Shown piece by piece: positions 17,497 to 25,879 of a DNA stretch of 64,000 nucleotides. Within the stretch, counting starts at the first letter, position 1, and each line of letters opens with the position of its first letter. Where the stretch lies: the NCBI RefSeq assembly GCF_026013965.1, contig NZ_CP110341.1, positions 496,001 through 560,000 on the forward strand. The letters are read 5' to 3'. A program made the translations under genes and the position numbers. The stretch comes from Brevibacterium sp. JSBI002 (GTDB taxonomy: Bacteria > Actinomycetota > Actinomycetes > Actinomycetales > Brevibacteriaceae). The notes below the pieces were generated by a model. The model made no database searches. It saw only the letters and a list, made by a program, of their open reading frames with translations, and was not told the DNA's origin.

Positions 17497-17808
17497 TCAG
17501 CTGTTGATCAGCAGCAGGATCTTGCCGTGGTCGAGCTTCTCTTCGAGGTCGTCGGACTCGTTCGACGTGAAGCCGAACTCCTCGAAGATCGCACGCAGCT
17601 CGTCGCCCTTCTTGTCGTAACGGGTACCCACGAGATTGCTGAGATCGTCGGGTTCGTTGGCGTTCACGCTGCCTGCGACGCGGTCGGTGCGGTCATCGTC
17701 ATGGGAGATGACGAAGAGGTCATCCTTGGCGATGCCCGCTGCCGCCTGGCGTTTCACTTCATCCATCAGTGCGGTATCGTCCTGGAATTCTTTGACTGCG
17801 GGTTTCAT
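17497..17808 (-). CDS. General stress protein with YflT-like domain
   Basis: 103-aa soluble protein. KDDLFVISHDDDRTDRVAGS followed by FEEFGFTSNESDDLEEKLDHGKILLLI is the pattern of the YflT/general-stress-protein-17M domain (heat-induced stress domain), whose function is unknown. It is the first gene on the minus strand from the divergent intergenic region that contains two copies of the GTTTAC-N3-GTAATC motif; one lies 16 bp before its ATG. Module 2 lacks a counterpart. Confidence 0.82.
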   Translation of the reverse strand: MKPAVKEFQDDTALMDEVKRQAAAGIAKDDLFVISHDDDRTDRVAGSVNANEPDDLSNLVGTRYDKKGDELRAIFEEFGFTSNESDDLEEKLDHGKILLLINS

Positions 17809-17823
17809 GTCGACTCCTTTTGT

Positions 17824-17838
17824 GTTTACGACGTAATC
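17824..17838. promoter_or_regulatory. Candidate operator site A (GTTTAC-N3-GTAATC)
   Basis: GTTTAC GAC GTAATC, an imperfect palindrome 16 bp upstream of the YflT-like gene. The same motif occurs in four more places, all at stress-related promoters. The TetR gene starting at 18051 probably encodes the binding protein (inference). Confidence 0.6.
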
Positions 17839-17943
17839 ACGCTAACAGACACTGTGGGTCTGTGCGAAGAGCTTACGGCGAATTTTGCAGGGGGTTCTCG
17901 TCGCCGCGGACCCGATGTAGCCTGGACGGCATAGCGTAAAAGT

Positions 17944-17958
17944 GTTTACGTGCTAATC
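17944..17958. promoter_or_regulatory. Candidate operator site B (GTTTAC-N3-CTAATC)
   Basis: GTTTAC GTG CTAATC, one base off the consensus, 93 bp before the TetR ATG and in the same orientation as site A. Together A and B bracket the divergent promoters. Confidence 0.55.
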
Positions 17959-18050
17959 GCGCCTCAGGAGTGAAAGGAGGTCCTGGACTGTGTGACATGT
18001 GACGCGAGTGAGCAGGTTCAACGTTTGTCAATTCGGGCAGGGAGGATCCC

Positions 18051-18713
18051 ATGGCCCAGAACCGTCTGACCAGAAACGACATCGTGCGAGCGGCGATCAC
18101 CTTCGTCGACGTACACGGACTCGATGCGCTGACAATGCGACGCCTCGGGCAGTCCCTCGGGGTCGAAGCCATGGCCTTGTATAGGCATGTCTCCGGACGC
18201 GAAGACCTTCTCGAAGCGATGGTCGAAGCTCTCATCGACAGTCTGTTCGACAACCGGCTGATGAGGCAGACACCGGCATCGTGGGAGGACTACCTCCAAC
18301 GGGTGGCCAATACGACGAAAGAACTGGCGCTCGATCATCCCGGGATCTTTCCCCTGATCGCCACGCAGCCGTCCCAAGCCCCGTGGCTGCGTCCTCCATT
18401 GCGCAGCCTGCGCTGGGTCGAAGAATTCCTCTCCACACTGCAGCAATTCGAGTTCTCCGATGCGGCCGCGGTCGGAGCATACAAATCGTTCACCAGCTTC
18501 CTCATCGGGGATCTGCTCCTGCAAGTCCATTCCACGAATTTCGCCATCACCGACGAAGACGATCACGACAGGCCCGATGACGACTCCGACTTATCGGAGT
18601 ACCCCACCGTGAACGCGCTGAGTGACCTGCTCAGCGAAGATCATCGCCAACGCCAGTTCGACGATGCTCTCGACGAGCTCATCGAACGCATCCGCCTCTC
18701 ACCGACCAATTAG
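18051..18713 (+). CDS. TetR-family regulator with TetR_C-type domain (module 1)
   Basis: 220-aa repressor. The N-terminal HTH is IVRAAITFVDVHGLDALTMR followed by LGVEAMALYRHVSGREDLLE, the pattern of TetR proper. The C-terminal ligand domain carries EDYLQRVANTTKELALDHPG and SFTSFLIGDLL. GGGAGGATCCC precedes the ATG. It is divergent from the YflT/CsbD/otsA operon, and the region between holds two copies of a palindromic motif. It closely resembles the TetR of module 2 (56976), including TMRRLG, VEAMALYRHVSGR and DDALD-LIERIR, so the two may recognise the same operator. Confidence 0.9.
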   Translation: MAQNRLTRNDIVRAAITFVDVHGLDALTMRRLGQSLGVEAMALYRHVSGREDLLEAMVEALIDSLFDNRLMRQTPASWEDYLQRVANTTKELALDHPGIFPLIATQPSQAPWLRPPLRSLRWVEEFLSTLQQFEFSDAAAVGAYKSFTSFLIGDLLLQVHSTNFAITDEDDHDRPDDDSDLSEYPTVNALSDLLSEDHRQRQFDDALDELIERIRLSPTN

Positions 18714-18753
18714 CCATACCCTCAGACAGCTCACTCAGCTGAGAAGGATCAAT

Positions 18754-19842
18754 ATGCTCGACACCTCTTCAGAGGCCCTCCAGGTCCTTCTCGTGGCCGA
18801 CCCGGGCCTGCCCAGCCGCCGGGCGGCTGCTATCCATCAACGTCTCGAAAGGCTTCTGCAAGACGCGTATGGGGTCACGACGACCTTGCACACGGCGACT
18901 GACACCATCCGTTTGACACCGGAAAGCGAACTCGACCTCAGCGCTGTCGAAGACCTTCGGGCTGACTACCCGGACGTGAACATCGTCCTGATCCTCACCG
19001 AGATCCCCCGGCATACTCAGGGCGACCCGCTGATCGCCGAGGTGCATTCCGACAGCAATCTGGCGATCGTGTCCTGTCCCACTCTGGGCGCATGGTCGAC
19101 CAAGCGCCGCATCATCAAAGTGCTGATGAGCTCGGTCAACAAATTGGTGCCGTGGGATCCCGAAGATACGACCCGTCGGTTTCTGCTCCGCTGGTCCGAC
19201 TGGTCCGACAACGAAGACGCCCAGCACCAGTCGCTGCATGCCCACACCATCACAGGAGGCCCACGTCTGGTGCTGGGAATGACGATGGCCAACGACCCGT
19301 GGCGCACTGTCCCGAAGCTTTCAGGCGCCCTCGCCGCGGCATCGGCCACAGGAGCTTTCGGCATCTTCTACAGTTCCATCTGGCAGATGTCGACCTACCT
19401 GTCCGCCGCGCGGCTGCTCTCGATCGGCGCGGCCGCCATCGTGGTCATGGTCACTTGGCTGATCGTCAACCACAAACTCTGGGACGAACCGCGCAAAGAC
19501 AACCTGGCGACGGTGGTGATGTACTACAACTTGTCGACCGTCCTGACCCTGCTGATCACCGTGCTCGCGCTTTACGCTGGACTGGTGGGCTTCATTCTGC
19601 TGGGCGGCCTCGTCGTCATCGACCCCGAGTTCATGTCAGCCCAGATCCAGCAGGAGGCGACGGTCGCCAACTATCTCGATATCGCCTGGCTCAGCGCAGC
19701 GATGGGCGTCGTCGCCGGTGGCATCGGCGCGAGCTTCGACTCTGACTTAGATGTGAAACGACTGACTCACGGACAGCGCATGCGCCAACGGGTCTACACC
19801 GACAACGACCCTGAAACCGATGACGTCAGTCAGAACTCCTGA
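18754..19842 (+). CDS. Membrane protein of unknown function with N-terminal cytoplasmic domain
   Basis: 362 aa. Residues 1 to about 165 look like a soluble alpha/beta domain: LQVLLVADPGLPSRRAAAIH at the start, then NIVLILTEIPRH and LAIVSCPTLGAWSTKR. About 190-340 hold four or five hydrophobic segments (SGALAAASATGAFGIFYSS, LLSIGAAAIVVMVTWLIV, TLLITVLALYAGLVGFILLG, WLSAAMGVVAGGIGASF). The ATG at 18754 follows GAGAAGGATC. I do not recognise the family with confidence. It lies 40 bp after the TetR gene on the same strand, so it may be co-regulated with the stress module. Confidence 0.75.
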   Translation: MLDTSSEALQVLLVADPGLPSRRAAAIHQRLERLLQDAYGVTTTLHTATDTIRLTPESELDLSAVEDLRADYPDVNIVLILTEIPRHTQGDPLIAEVHSDSNLAIVSCPTLGAWSTKRRIIKVLMSSVNKLVPWDPEDTTRRFLLRWSDWSDNEDAQHQSLHAHTITGGPRLVLGMTMANDPWRTVPKLSGALAAASATGAFGIFYSSIWQMSTYLSAARLLSIGAAAIVVMVTWLIVNHKLWDEPRKDNLATVVMYYNLSTVLTLLITVLALYAGLVGFILLGGLVVIDPEFMSAQIQQEATVANYLDIAWLSAAMGVVAGGIGASFDSDLDVKRLTHGQRMRQRVYTDNDPETDDVSQNS

Positions 19843-19884
19843 TGGCTGATAAGGACCTGCCCAGCGATTTCAGAAAGAAATGAC

Positions 19885-20940
19885 ATGAACACACAGCATC
19901 GGTTAGACGTCACTGGGATGATTTCAGCGCCTCTGGGCTCCTGGCGCGACGAACCCGCCTGCCAGGATGATCTGCGAAAGCTGGTCACCAGCAATGCGCA
20001 GACCGCTGCCAAGGTTCGCGCCCTGAGTCGATTTCTCGGACTCACCGGAACGACGTCTCACGTGCGGCAGTGGGAGTCGCTGCTCGAGGTGGCGGCCATC
20101 GATGTCGCTGTCGCTCGAATGCTCGAACCCCACGTGGATGCGCGGGGCATCCTTGCCGAAGCCGGACACGACGCACCCGATGGCTCGACCTGGGGCGTCT
20201 ACGCCGCCGAGTCTCCAGCCCACGTCCTCACCGTGGGCGCAGAGGGCGAACAGACCGTGATCGATGGAGAAAAAGCCTGGTGTTCCTTGGCCGCCGAACT
20301 CTCGCACGCCATCGTCATCGCCGGCAGCGACGGGGGATCGTACGCCTGTGCCGTGGACCTCAGGGACCCCCGAGCGCAGGTCCAGCCGACTGCCTGGCCG
20401 AGCGTGGGGCTGCAGGAGATCCCGAGCGGAAGTGTCGCATTCACGAAAACGCCCGTCACTGTCCTCGGTCCGCCGAACTGGTACCTGGATCGAACTGCAT
20501 TCGCTTGGGGAGGCGTCCGAGTGGCAGCATGTTGGTTCGGCGCCGCCGTGGGACTGGCAAGAAATGCCGTGCGACGGCACAGCAAGCGCTCCAACCCATC
20601 CACAGTCGGTGAGATGCTGATCGGTCAGCTCGAGGCTGAGATCTTCTCGATTCGCAGCGTCTTCGCGCAGGCAGCGGCCGCAGCCGACGGGAGTGACGAG
20701 TACTCCCGTGCACGTGCCTGGACCGTGGCACTGACAGTGCGCAATATCGTCTACTCAGGAGTTCGCCGGATCCAGCACCTGAGTCGCGAAATCGCGGGAC
20801 CGGCGGCGCTGACAGGCGATGTCGGCTTCGCCAAAGCCGACGCTGACCTCACCGTCTACATCAGTCAGCACCACGGTCCACGCGATGAAGCCGCTCTCGG
20901 CACGGAACTTCGCACGAAGGTCGACCACAATGGGTTTTGA
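19885..20940 (+). CDS. Acyl-CoA-dehydrogenase-like protein, divergent
   Basis: 351-aa protein with the overall plan of acyl-CoA dehydrogenases: an N-terminal helical part, a middle beta part (EKAWCSLAAELSHAIVIAG), then FAWGGVRVAACWFGAAVGLARNAV and a C-terminal four-helix region. It lacks the usual T-E-P-x-x-G-S-D flavin-contact motif and the R-D-A-R...G end, so activity or substrate is likely different from beta-oxidation. Its stop overlaps the start of the PIG-L/methyltransferase gene by 11 bp. The three genes 19885-23049 form one tight operon. Confidence 0.78.
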   Translation: MNTQHRLDVTGMISAPLGSWRDEPACQDDLRKLVTSNAQTAAKVRALSRFLGLTGTTSHVRQWESLLEVAAIDVAVARMLEPHVDARGILAEAGHDAPDGSTWGVYAAESPAHVLTVGAEGEQTVIDGEKAWCSLAAELSHAIVIAGSDGGSYACAVDLRDPRAQVQPTAWPSVGLQEIPSGSVAFTKTPVTVLGPPNWYLDRTAFAWGGVRVAACWFGAAVGLARNAVRRHSKRSNPSTVGEMLIGQLEAEIFSIRSVFAQAAAAADGSDEYSRARAWTVALTVRNIVYSGVRRIQHLSREIAGPAALTGDVGFAKADADLTVYISQHHGPRDEAALGTELRTKVDHNGF

Positions 20941-22342
20941 CCATCGTGACACCGGCACGCCCGAAGCCTGTTGGAGGGAAGCCGGTGTGCAGGATCTTCC
21001 CGCGCTCGGGGTCGAGGCCATGCCTGCCGGGGCCACGTTCATCATCCTTGCCGCACATCCGGACGATGAGGCCCTTGGAGCCGCCGGCCTGCTGGCCCGC
21101 CTGCGCCGGTCCGCTCATCGAGTCGTCGTCCTGCTCTTCACCGCAGGGGAACGATCCCATCCGGCGTCTCCCACCCACTCGACGAAGGAACTCAGAGAGA
21201 TGCGTCTGCGCGAGTTCGATGCGGCACTGGATCTGTTTGATCACGAGCCTCTGTCCCGCCGTTTCGTGGGGTTGCCTGATGGACAGCTGGACGCATTCAG
21301 CCAGAGGATCGACGACGAGATCGCGGTCGAAGTGGACCAGCACCAGGGGCACGTCGTGCTCGTCTCACCCTACAGCCGGGACGGACATGGCGATCATGAG
21401 GCGATCGGAGCAGCAGCCCTGCAGCTGGGGCGTGACCGCCACACGACGGTGCTCGAGTACCCGATCTGGTACTGGCATTGGGCAGACCCCGCCGACGAGG
21501 CGTGGCGCAGCTGGTCGTTTCTGCCCGATCCAGCGAACTTCGACAGGCAGGCAGTGTTCGATTGCTATCCCTCGCAGGTCTCAGCTCTATCCGATCAGCC
21601 CGGAGACGAAGCAATCGTCGGCCCCGCTCATCTCGACCATTTCCGTCGTGGCGGAGACACCTTCGCGGTCTCGGACTTCCGCGCCGCCGCGACTCCGGTT
21701 TCCTGCGGCGGCGGCAGCTCACAGACGCTCCACGACGCCAGTGCGGCCTCTGCGGTCTTCGACGAAGTCCACGTTCAACGGTGTGACCCCTGGCAGGTGT
21801 GGAGTTCCGAATATGAGATCGCCAAACGCCGGAATCTCCTCACCCATCTGCCTGCGGTTCCGTACGCTCATATCCTTGAGATCGGCTGCTCGGTCGGCGC
21901 TCTGACCCATGAGCTCGCTGGTGTCGGGGCGCAGGTGACGGCAGTCGATGCGAGTTCGCAGGCTCTGCGAATCGCCAGACGCCGAGGGGCTGCGCCTTCA
22001 TCGGCAATCAACTTCGTCCATGCCACCATTCCCTTCGAGTGGCCCCAGGGCACTTTCGACTGCGTCGTGCTGTCGGAGACCGGTTTCTACCTCAGTCGTT
22101 CCCAGCTCTTCGACACTTTGGAGAAGATCGATGGCTCGACAACGGTTCGTTTCGTCCTCGTGCTCTGCCACTGGAGGGGAGAGATCGACGATTGGCCACT
22201 GGATGCCGATGAAGTGCATCGCATCTGCTTAGGCGCCTGGCCTCGTCATCGGATCGAACACCGGTATGAAGGGGATTATCGTCTGGACATCATCACGGTC
22301 GACAAGGATTTCCGCCCATCCCCGGCCGAGGGGCACGTATGA
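20930..22342 (+). CDS. Bifunctional PIG-L family deacetylase / class I SAM-dependent methyltransferase
   Basis: 470-aa fusion. The N-terminal half is a PIG-L (GlcNAc-PI de-N-acetylase) domain: FIILAAHPDDEALGAAGLLA supplies the zinc ligands, and SPYSRDGHGDHEAIG the later His. The C-terminal half is a Rossmann methyltransferase with HILEIGCSVGALTHELAG and VTAVDASSQALRIARR, resembling NodS-type enzymes. It could deacetylate an N-acetylated sugar or amine and methylate the product, but that is inference. The ATG at 20930 overlaps the preceding gene; the 3' end overlaps the GT2 gene by 4 bp. Confidence 0.88.
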   Translation: MGFDHRDTGTPEACWREAGVQDLPALGVEAMPAGATFIILAAHPDDEALGAAGLLARLRRSAHRVVVLLFTAGERSHPASPTHSTKELREMRLREFDAALDLFDHEPLSRRFVGLPDGQLDAFSQRIDDEIAVEVDQHQGHVVLVSPYSRDGHGDHEAIGAAALQLGRDRHTTVLEYPIWYWHWADPADEAWRSWSFLPDPANFDRQAVFDCYPSQVSALSDQPGDEAIVGPAHLDHFRRGGDTFAVSDFRAAATPVSCGGGSSQTLHDASAASAVFDEVHVQRCDPWQVWSSEYEIAKRRNLLTHLPAVPYAHILEIGCSVGALTHELAGVGAQVTAVDASSQALRIARRRGAAPSSAINFVHATIPFEWPQGTFDCVVLSETGFYLSRSQLFDTLEKIDGSTTVRFVLVLCHWRGEIDDWPLDADEVHRICLGAWPRHRIEHRYEGDYRLDIITVDKDFRPSPAEGHV

Positions 22343-23049
22343 TCACGCGTTTGGGTGTGATCATCCCGGCTCATAATGAGGAGGAAGACATCCTCGGGTG
22401 CCTCGAGTCGGTGCAGCGATCGCGCTCATTCGCTGTCGAGAGAGGCATCGACTGTCGGTTTCGAGTCCTTGTCGTGGCAGATGCCTGCACCGATGCCACG
22501 GAGGGCATCGTCGAGGATTTCGCCGCCCGACATCACGACGTCTTCGTCCTCGCGACCTCTTTTCAGTCCGTGGGTCGAGCCCGCGACTTCGGATGGAGGC
22601 ACTTCATGCGAACAGAGAAATCGACGACAGAGCAAGACTCCGACTCGGCGTGGATCGCATTCACAGACGCCGACAGCAGAGTGCCCGAACATTGGATCAC
22701 TACACATCTTGAACTCGCCGCTACAGGTGTCGATTGCCTGGTGGGCACTGTGGCCCCACGCCCGGAGACAGCATCGACCGAACTGATCGCAGCTTGGCAT
22801 GCCAACCACGAACTGCTCGAGAACCACCCGTACATATTCGGAGCGAACATGGGTCTGCGCGCCGGCGTGCTCGAAGCCATGGGCGGCGTACCGCCGCTGG
22901 TGTGCGGTGAGGACGAGGCAATCGTCGACGCGGTGCTGCGGGAGGGCGGAGATATCCGCAGAACCGACGACTGCAGAGTGCTCACGTCTGCTCGTCTGTC
23001 CGGTCGCACGTGCGGCGGATTCAGCAGCTATCTGCGGCAGCTGAGCTGA
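22339..23049 (+). CDS. Glycosyltransferase family 2
   Basis: 236-aa GT-A enzyme. LGVIIPAHNEEEDILGCLES is the nucleotide-sugar binding start, WIAFTDADSRVPEHW carries the metal-binding D-x-D, and GVPPLVCGEDEAIVDAVLR the E-D base motif. No transmembrane segment is visible, so it is probably soluble. It overlaps the deacetylase/methyltransferase gene by 4 bp and closes the operon. With its partners it probably assembles a modified glycoside, substrate unknown. Confidence 0.88.
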   Translation: MITRLGVIIPAHNEEEDILGCLESVQRSRSFAVERGIDCRFRVLVVADACTDATEGIVEDFAARHHDVFVLATSFQSVGRARDFGWRHFMRTEKSTTEQDSDSAWIAFTDADSRVPEHWITTHLELAATGVDCLVGTVAPRPETASTELIAAWHANHELLENHPYIFGANMGLRAGVLEAMGGVPPLVCGEDEAIVDAVLREGGDIRRTDDCRVLTSARLSGRTCGGFSSYLRQLS

Positions 23050-23128
23050 AGCGGTGGTGCCTTCCGGACCCGAAGATCGGGGCGCTTACGGGGCGGTGGC
23101 ACTCTGGTCCTGACTCGTTCTCCACCTG

Positions 23129-23166
23129 CACGTGAGGCGCCCCTCCCGAGAGAGACGCCTCACGTG
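23129..23166. terminator. 11-bp stem hairpin between converging genes
   Basis: cacgtgaggcg at 23129-23139 pairs with 23156-23166. It lies between the GT2 gene (plus) and the small membrane protein gene (minus), and may terminate both. No T-run follows on either side. Confidence 0.55.
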
Positions 23167-23180
23167 ACGGTGCGAGCAGA

Positions 23181-23324
23181 TCAGGCGAAGATGCTCACCC
23201 CTCCTGGCCCCACGAGGCAGCCGACGACGATGAGGACGACGCCCCAGAGAATCTGCTTACGCAAGATCGCGAAGACGCCCGAGACGACGAGCAGCGCTGC
23301 GAGGATCCATAGGACAATAGCCAT
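23181..23324 (-). CDS. GPGG-motif small membrane protein
   Basis: 47-aa protein read on the minus strand. It starts MAIVLWILAALLVVSGVFAI, then RKQILWGVVLIVVGCLV, and ends GPGGVSIFA. Two hydrophobic helices are joined by a basic loop (LRKQ), with the GPGG end typical of a small actinobacterial membrane protein family of unknown role. AAGGAAGAG lies seven bases before the ATG. The long upstream region 23325-23667 carries no other gene but holds a GTTTAC-N3-GTAATC site, linking it to the stress modules. Confidence 0.8.
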   Translation of the reverse strand: MAIVLWILAALLVVSGVFAILRKQILWGVVLIVVGCLVGPGGVSIFA

Positions 23325-23517
23325 AATTTCTCTTCCTTATCGGTTTCGCTGTGAGCGTGGCACCACCGGATCGATAGCCGGTGCGGAACCTGATCAACGC
23401 CGAGGCTGAGCGCAGCGACGTCGGAGAGCTGCCTTTCACTTGGCCGGCCGAAGTGTGCGATTCCATGTGCCTTTGCATCCTCCGAGTCTGCCGACCTCAA
23501 ACAGCACTCGCCGAGAA

Positions 23518-23532
23518 GATTACAGCGTAAAC
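23518..23532. promoter_or_regulatory. Candidate operator site E (minus strand GTTTAC-N3-GTAATC)
   Basis: Reads GTTTAC GCT GTAATC on the minus strand, about 190 bp before the GPGG small-protein ATG and oriented toward it. It matches sites A to D of the two stress modules. Apart from this site, the 343-bp gap 23325-23667 shows no gene that I can support. Confidence 0.55.
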
Positions 23533-23667
23533 ACCGCGAGCGATACCTCCTCCTTCACAGCGGGGTCGTATTCGGAGCCACAGCGGAGTGAGAGGGGCGA
23601 TCGGTCCCGCCCCCCCCGTATGACGAAGAATGTGGACGGTACTAGGCAGGCGTGACAGGCTGATGTG

Positions 23668-24405
23668 ATGCGTACACTCACGGTCCTCGGAGCCTCGGCC
23701 GCCCACCCTGTCCCAGGGGAGGCTTGCAGCGGCTATTTCCTTGACTGGGATGGGTTCCGACTTGTGCTCGATCTCGGCTATGGCACGTTCCCACGCCTGC
23801 TGAGTCATGTGCCGGACGCTGATATCGATGCGGTTGTCATCACCCACGAACACCCTGACCACTGCATCGATCTTCACGCGCTGTTCCGTTTCCGTCAGTA
23901 TGCCGAGACACCGACGAAGAAGCTCCCGCTGTACTGCCCCGCCGGAGTCATCGACCGCCTCGGCGCTGTGGAACCTGGCCTCGACATGACCTGGGCATTC
24001 GACATCCATCTGCTGCCTGGGCACTTCGAAGTCGGGCCTTTGAGGCTGCGCACCGTGTCTTTGCCGCATTTCGTGCCCAATTACGGAGTTCGCCTCGAGA
24101 CCGCGACGGCAGCGGTCGCCTTCACCGGAGACACCGGACCGCATCCGGGACTCGCTGATCTCGGTCGCGCAGCCGATCTCTACATCGTTGATGCCACCGA
24201 CCGGCCCGGCGAATACGAAAACAACGGCCGCAACCTATTGACTGCTTCCGAATCCGGTGAGTGGGCTCAGAGAGCCGGTGCCAAGCGGCTGCTTCTCACC
24301 CATTTCTGGCCAGGCAATGACCGTTCAGCGTCCGCTGAAGATGCAGGTGAGCACTTCAATGGAGAGGTTCTCACCGCCGAACCCGACTTGCGCATAGCTT
24401 TCTGA
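23668..24405 (+). CDS. MBL-fold metallohydrolase (RNase Z/ElaC-like)
   Basis: 245-aa metallo-beta-lactamase-fold protein. The metal site motif THEHPDHCIDLHALFRF fits H-x-H-x-D-H; GDTG and THFWPGNDRSASAED supply further ligands. Early residues TVLGASAAHPVPGEACSGY match MBL proteins related to RNase Z and phosphodiesterases. The substrate is unknown. The ATG at 23668 directly follows a GTG at 23665, so either could start translation. Confidence 0.85.
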   Translation: MRTLTVLGASAAHPVPGEACSGYFLDWDGFRLVLDLGYGTFPRLLSHVPDADIDAVVITHEHPDHCIDLHALFRFRQYAETPTKKLPLYCPAGVIDRLGAVEPGLDMTWAFDIHLLPGHFEVGPLRLRTVSLPHFVPNYGVRLETATAAVAFTGDTGPHPGLADLGRAADLYIVDATDRPGEYENNGRNLLTASESGEWAQRAGAKRLLLTHFWPGNDRSASAEDAGEHFNGEVLTAEPDLRIAF

Positions 24406-24478
24406 CCGCTCACACCGGCAACCGCGGCGGAGGGCCTTTGGCAGCTGACCGCCTAGACACAGAGATGGCCGGCACGCC

Positions 24479-25669
24479 TCACCGCCCGACGTTGCCGGCG
24501 AGGACGCCGACCAAGGTCAGGGCCATAGCAATAGCCAGAGCAATCGCCGAGGCGATGAACGCGGCGGCGATGTGCTCGCTCAAGGCTGCTGCGACGATGG
24601 CCGGTCCGACGATCTGACCGATGCTGTACCAGGACGTCAGCTTCGCCGAGGCGTTCGCGACACCCAGCTGCGTGCCGACGCCGATCGTCATCATCACCAC
24701 CCCGATGAAGGTGAAGCCGAAGAGGGCCGCGGCGATGATCAGCACGACTGGGGAGGAGCCGAAGACGGCGAGCAGAGCGCCGAAGACCTGGAGGCAGTAG
24801 CAGAGCGTCAGCGCCTTGACCGTGCCGATGCGGGCAGCGACGGCTGACCACGTCAGGGGAGAGGCTGCCGTGGCGATCCCGGCGATGAGCCACGTCGAGG
24901 CGGCCGCGGTTGCGCCGAAGACGGGACCGGCCAGGACGACGAGATAGGTGCCGATGATGATGTAGCCGCCGCCTTGGAAGAAGTAGCCGGTGGAGAGGAT
25001 GGCCATGGCTCGGCGGCGGTTGTCGTCGAAGCGGGTGGCTGCCTCGGCGGGATCGTCGGTGGTGGTCTCGGTCGGGGCGGCCGCCTCGGTGGGGGTGGGG
25101 TTCTGCGGGATCCGGGCGGGGATCGGCCAGGTCCAGGCGATGATGGAGAAGATCGCGGACACGACCGCGCAGATGAGCCACAGCTGCCGCCAGTCGGCGA
25201 AGCTGCCGGCAGCGAGCACGATGGCTCCGGAGACGAGGATGCCGAAGCCGACTCCGCCGTAGGAGATGCCACCGTCGCGGGGCTTAAGGGAGTTCGCGGG
25301 AATGCGTTGGGTCACGCACACGAAGATCAGCCCCGAGGCGATGCCGGCGATCGTGCGGATGCCGCCCTGCCAGATGAGATTCGGAGTCAGGGCGACCGCG
25401 GCGAGGCCGAGTGTGGAGACGATGAGGCTGAGGCGGTAGACGAAGCGGTTGGGTTCGACCCAACCTTGGGCGATGACGAGGGTGCCGATGAAGTAGCCGA
25501 CGTAGTTCAGCGTCGCGATCCATGCCCCGGGCGCCGAGCTCCAGTGGAGGGCCGCGACCATGAGCGGCAGAGCCGGAGTGTAGAAGAACCGGCCCATGCC
25601 CATCGCCACCGAGAGGCCGAGCGCCCCGCGGACGGGGGTGAGGGAGGGTCTGGCAATGCTGTCGGGCAT
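24479..25669 (-). CDS. MFS transporter, YbfB/YjiJ family
   Basis: 396-aa integral membrane protein with 12 predicted hydrophobic segments. The first helix region GALGLSVAMGMGRFFYTPAL is characteristic of the YbfB/YjiJ family of major facilitator transporters. The middle loop is rich in Thr/Pro/Glu. Substrate unknown. The gene stands alone, divergent from the GH79-like lipoprotein gene and convergent with the MBL gene. Confidence 0.85.
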   Translation of the reverse strand: MPDSIARPSLTPVRGALGLSVAMGMGRFFYTPALPLMVAALHWSSAPGAWIATLNYVGYFIGTLVIAQGWVEPNRFVYRLSLIVSTLGLAAVALTPNLIWQGGIRTIAGIASGLIFVCVTQRIPANSLKPRDGGISYGGVGFGILVSGAIVLAAGSFADWRQLWLICAVVSAIFSIIAWTWPIPARIPQNPTPTEAAAPTETTTDDPAEAATRFDDNRRRAMAILSTGYFFQGGGYIIIGTYLVVLAGPVFGATAAASTWLIAGIATAASPLTWSAVAARIGTVKALTLCYCLQVFGALLAVFGSSPVVLIIAAALFGFTFIGVVMMTIGVGTQLGVANASAKLTSWYSIGQIVGPAIVAAALSEHIAAAFIASAIALAIAMALTLVGVLAGNVGR

Positions 25670-25879
25670 GGCGATTCCTCTTCTCGGGTGGGCTCAGGTG
25701 GCGTGATCTCCAGCACTACGATGCCATGGCCGCGGGTCGGGTGCCTCGGCGGGAGGGGATTCGGACACTAAGCTCCGACGTGGTGGGGTGGGGTAGCCTC
25801 GCGGGTTGGTGCGGCGGGGGTGTCTCGAAAGGGAGTGTGGAAGTTGTTGATTCCGCGGGGACAGGGCAGAGTTATCGGA

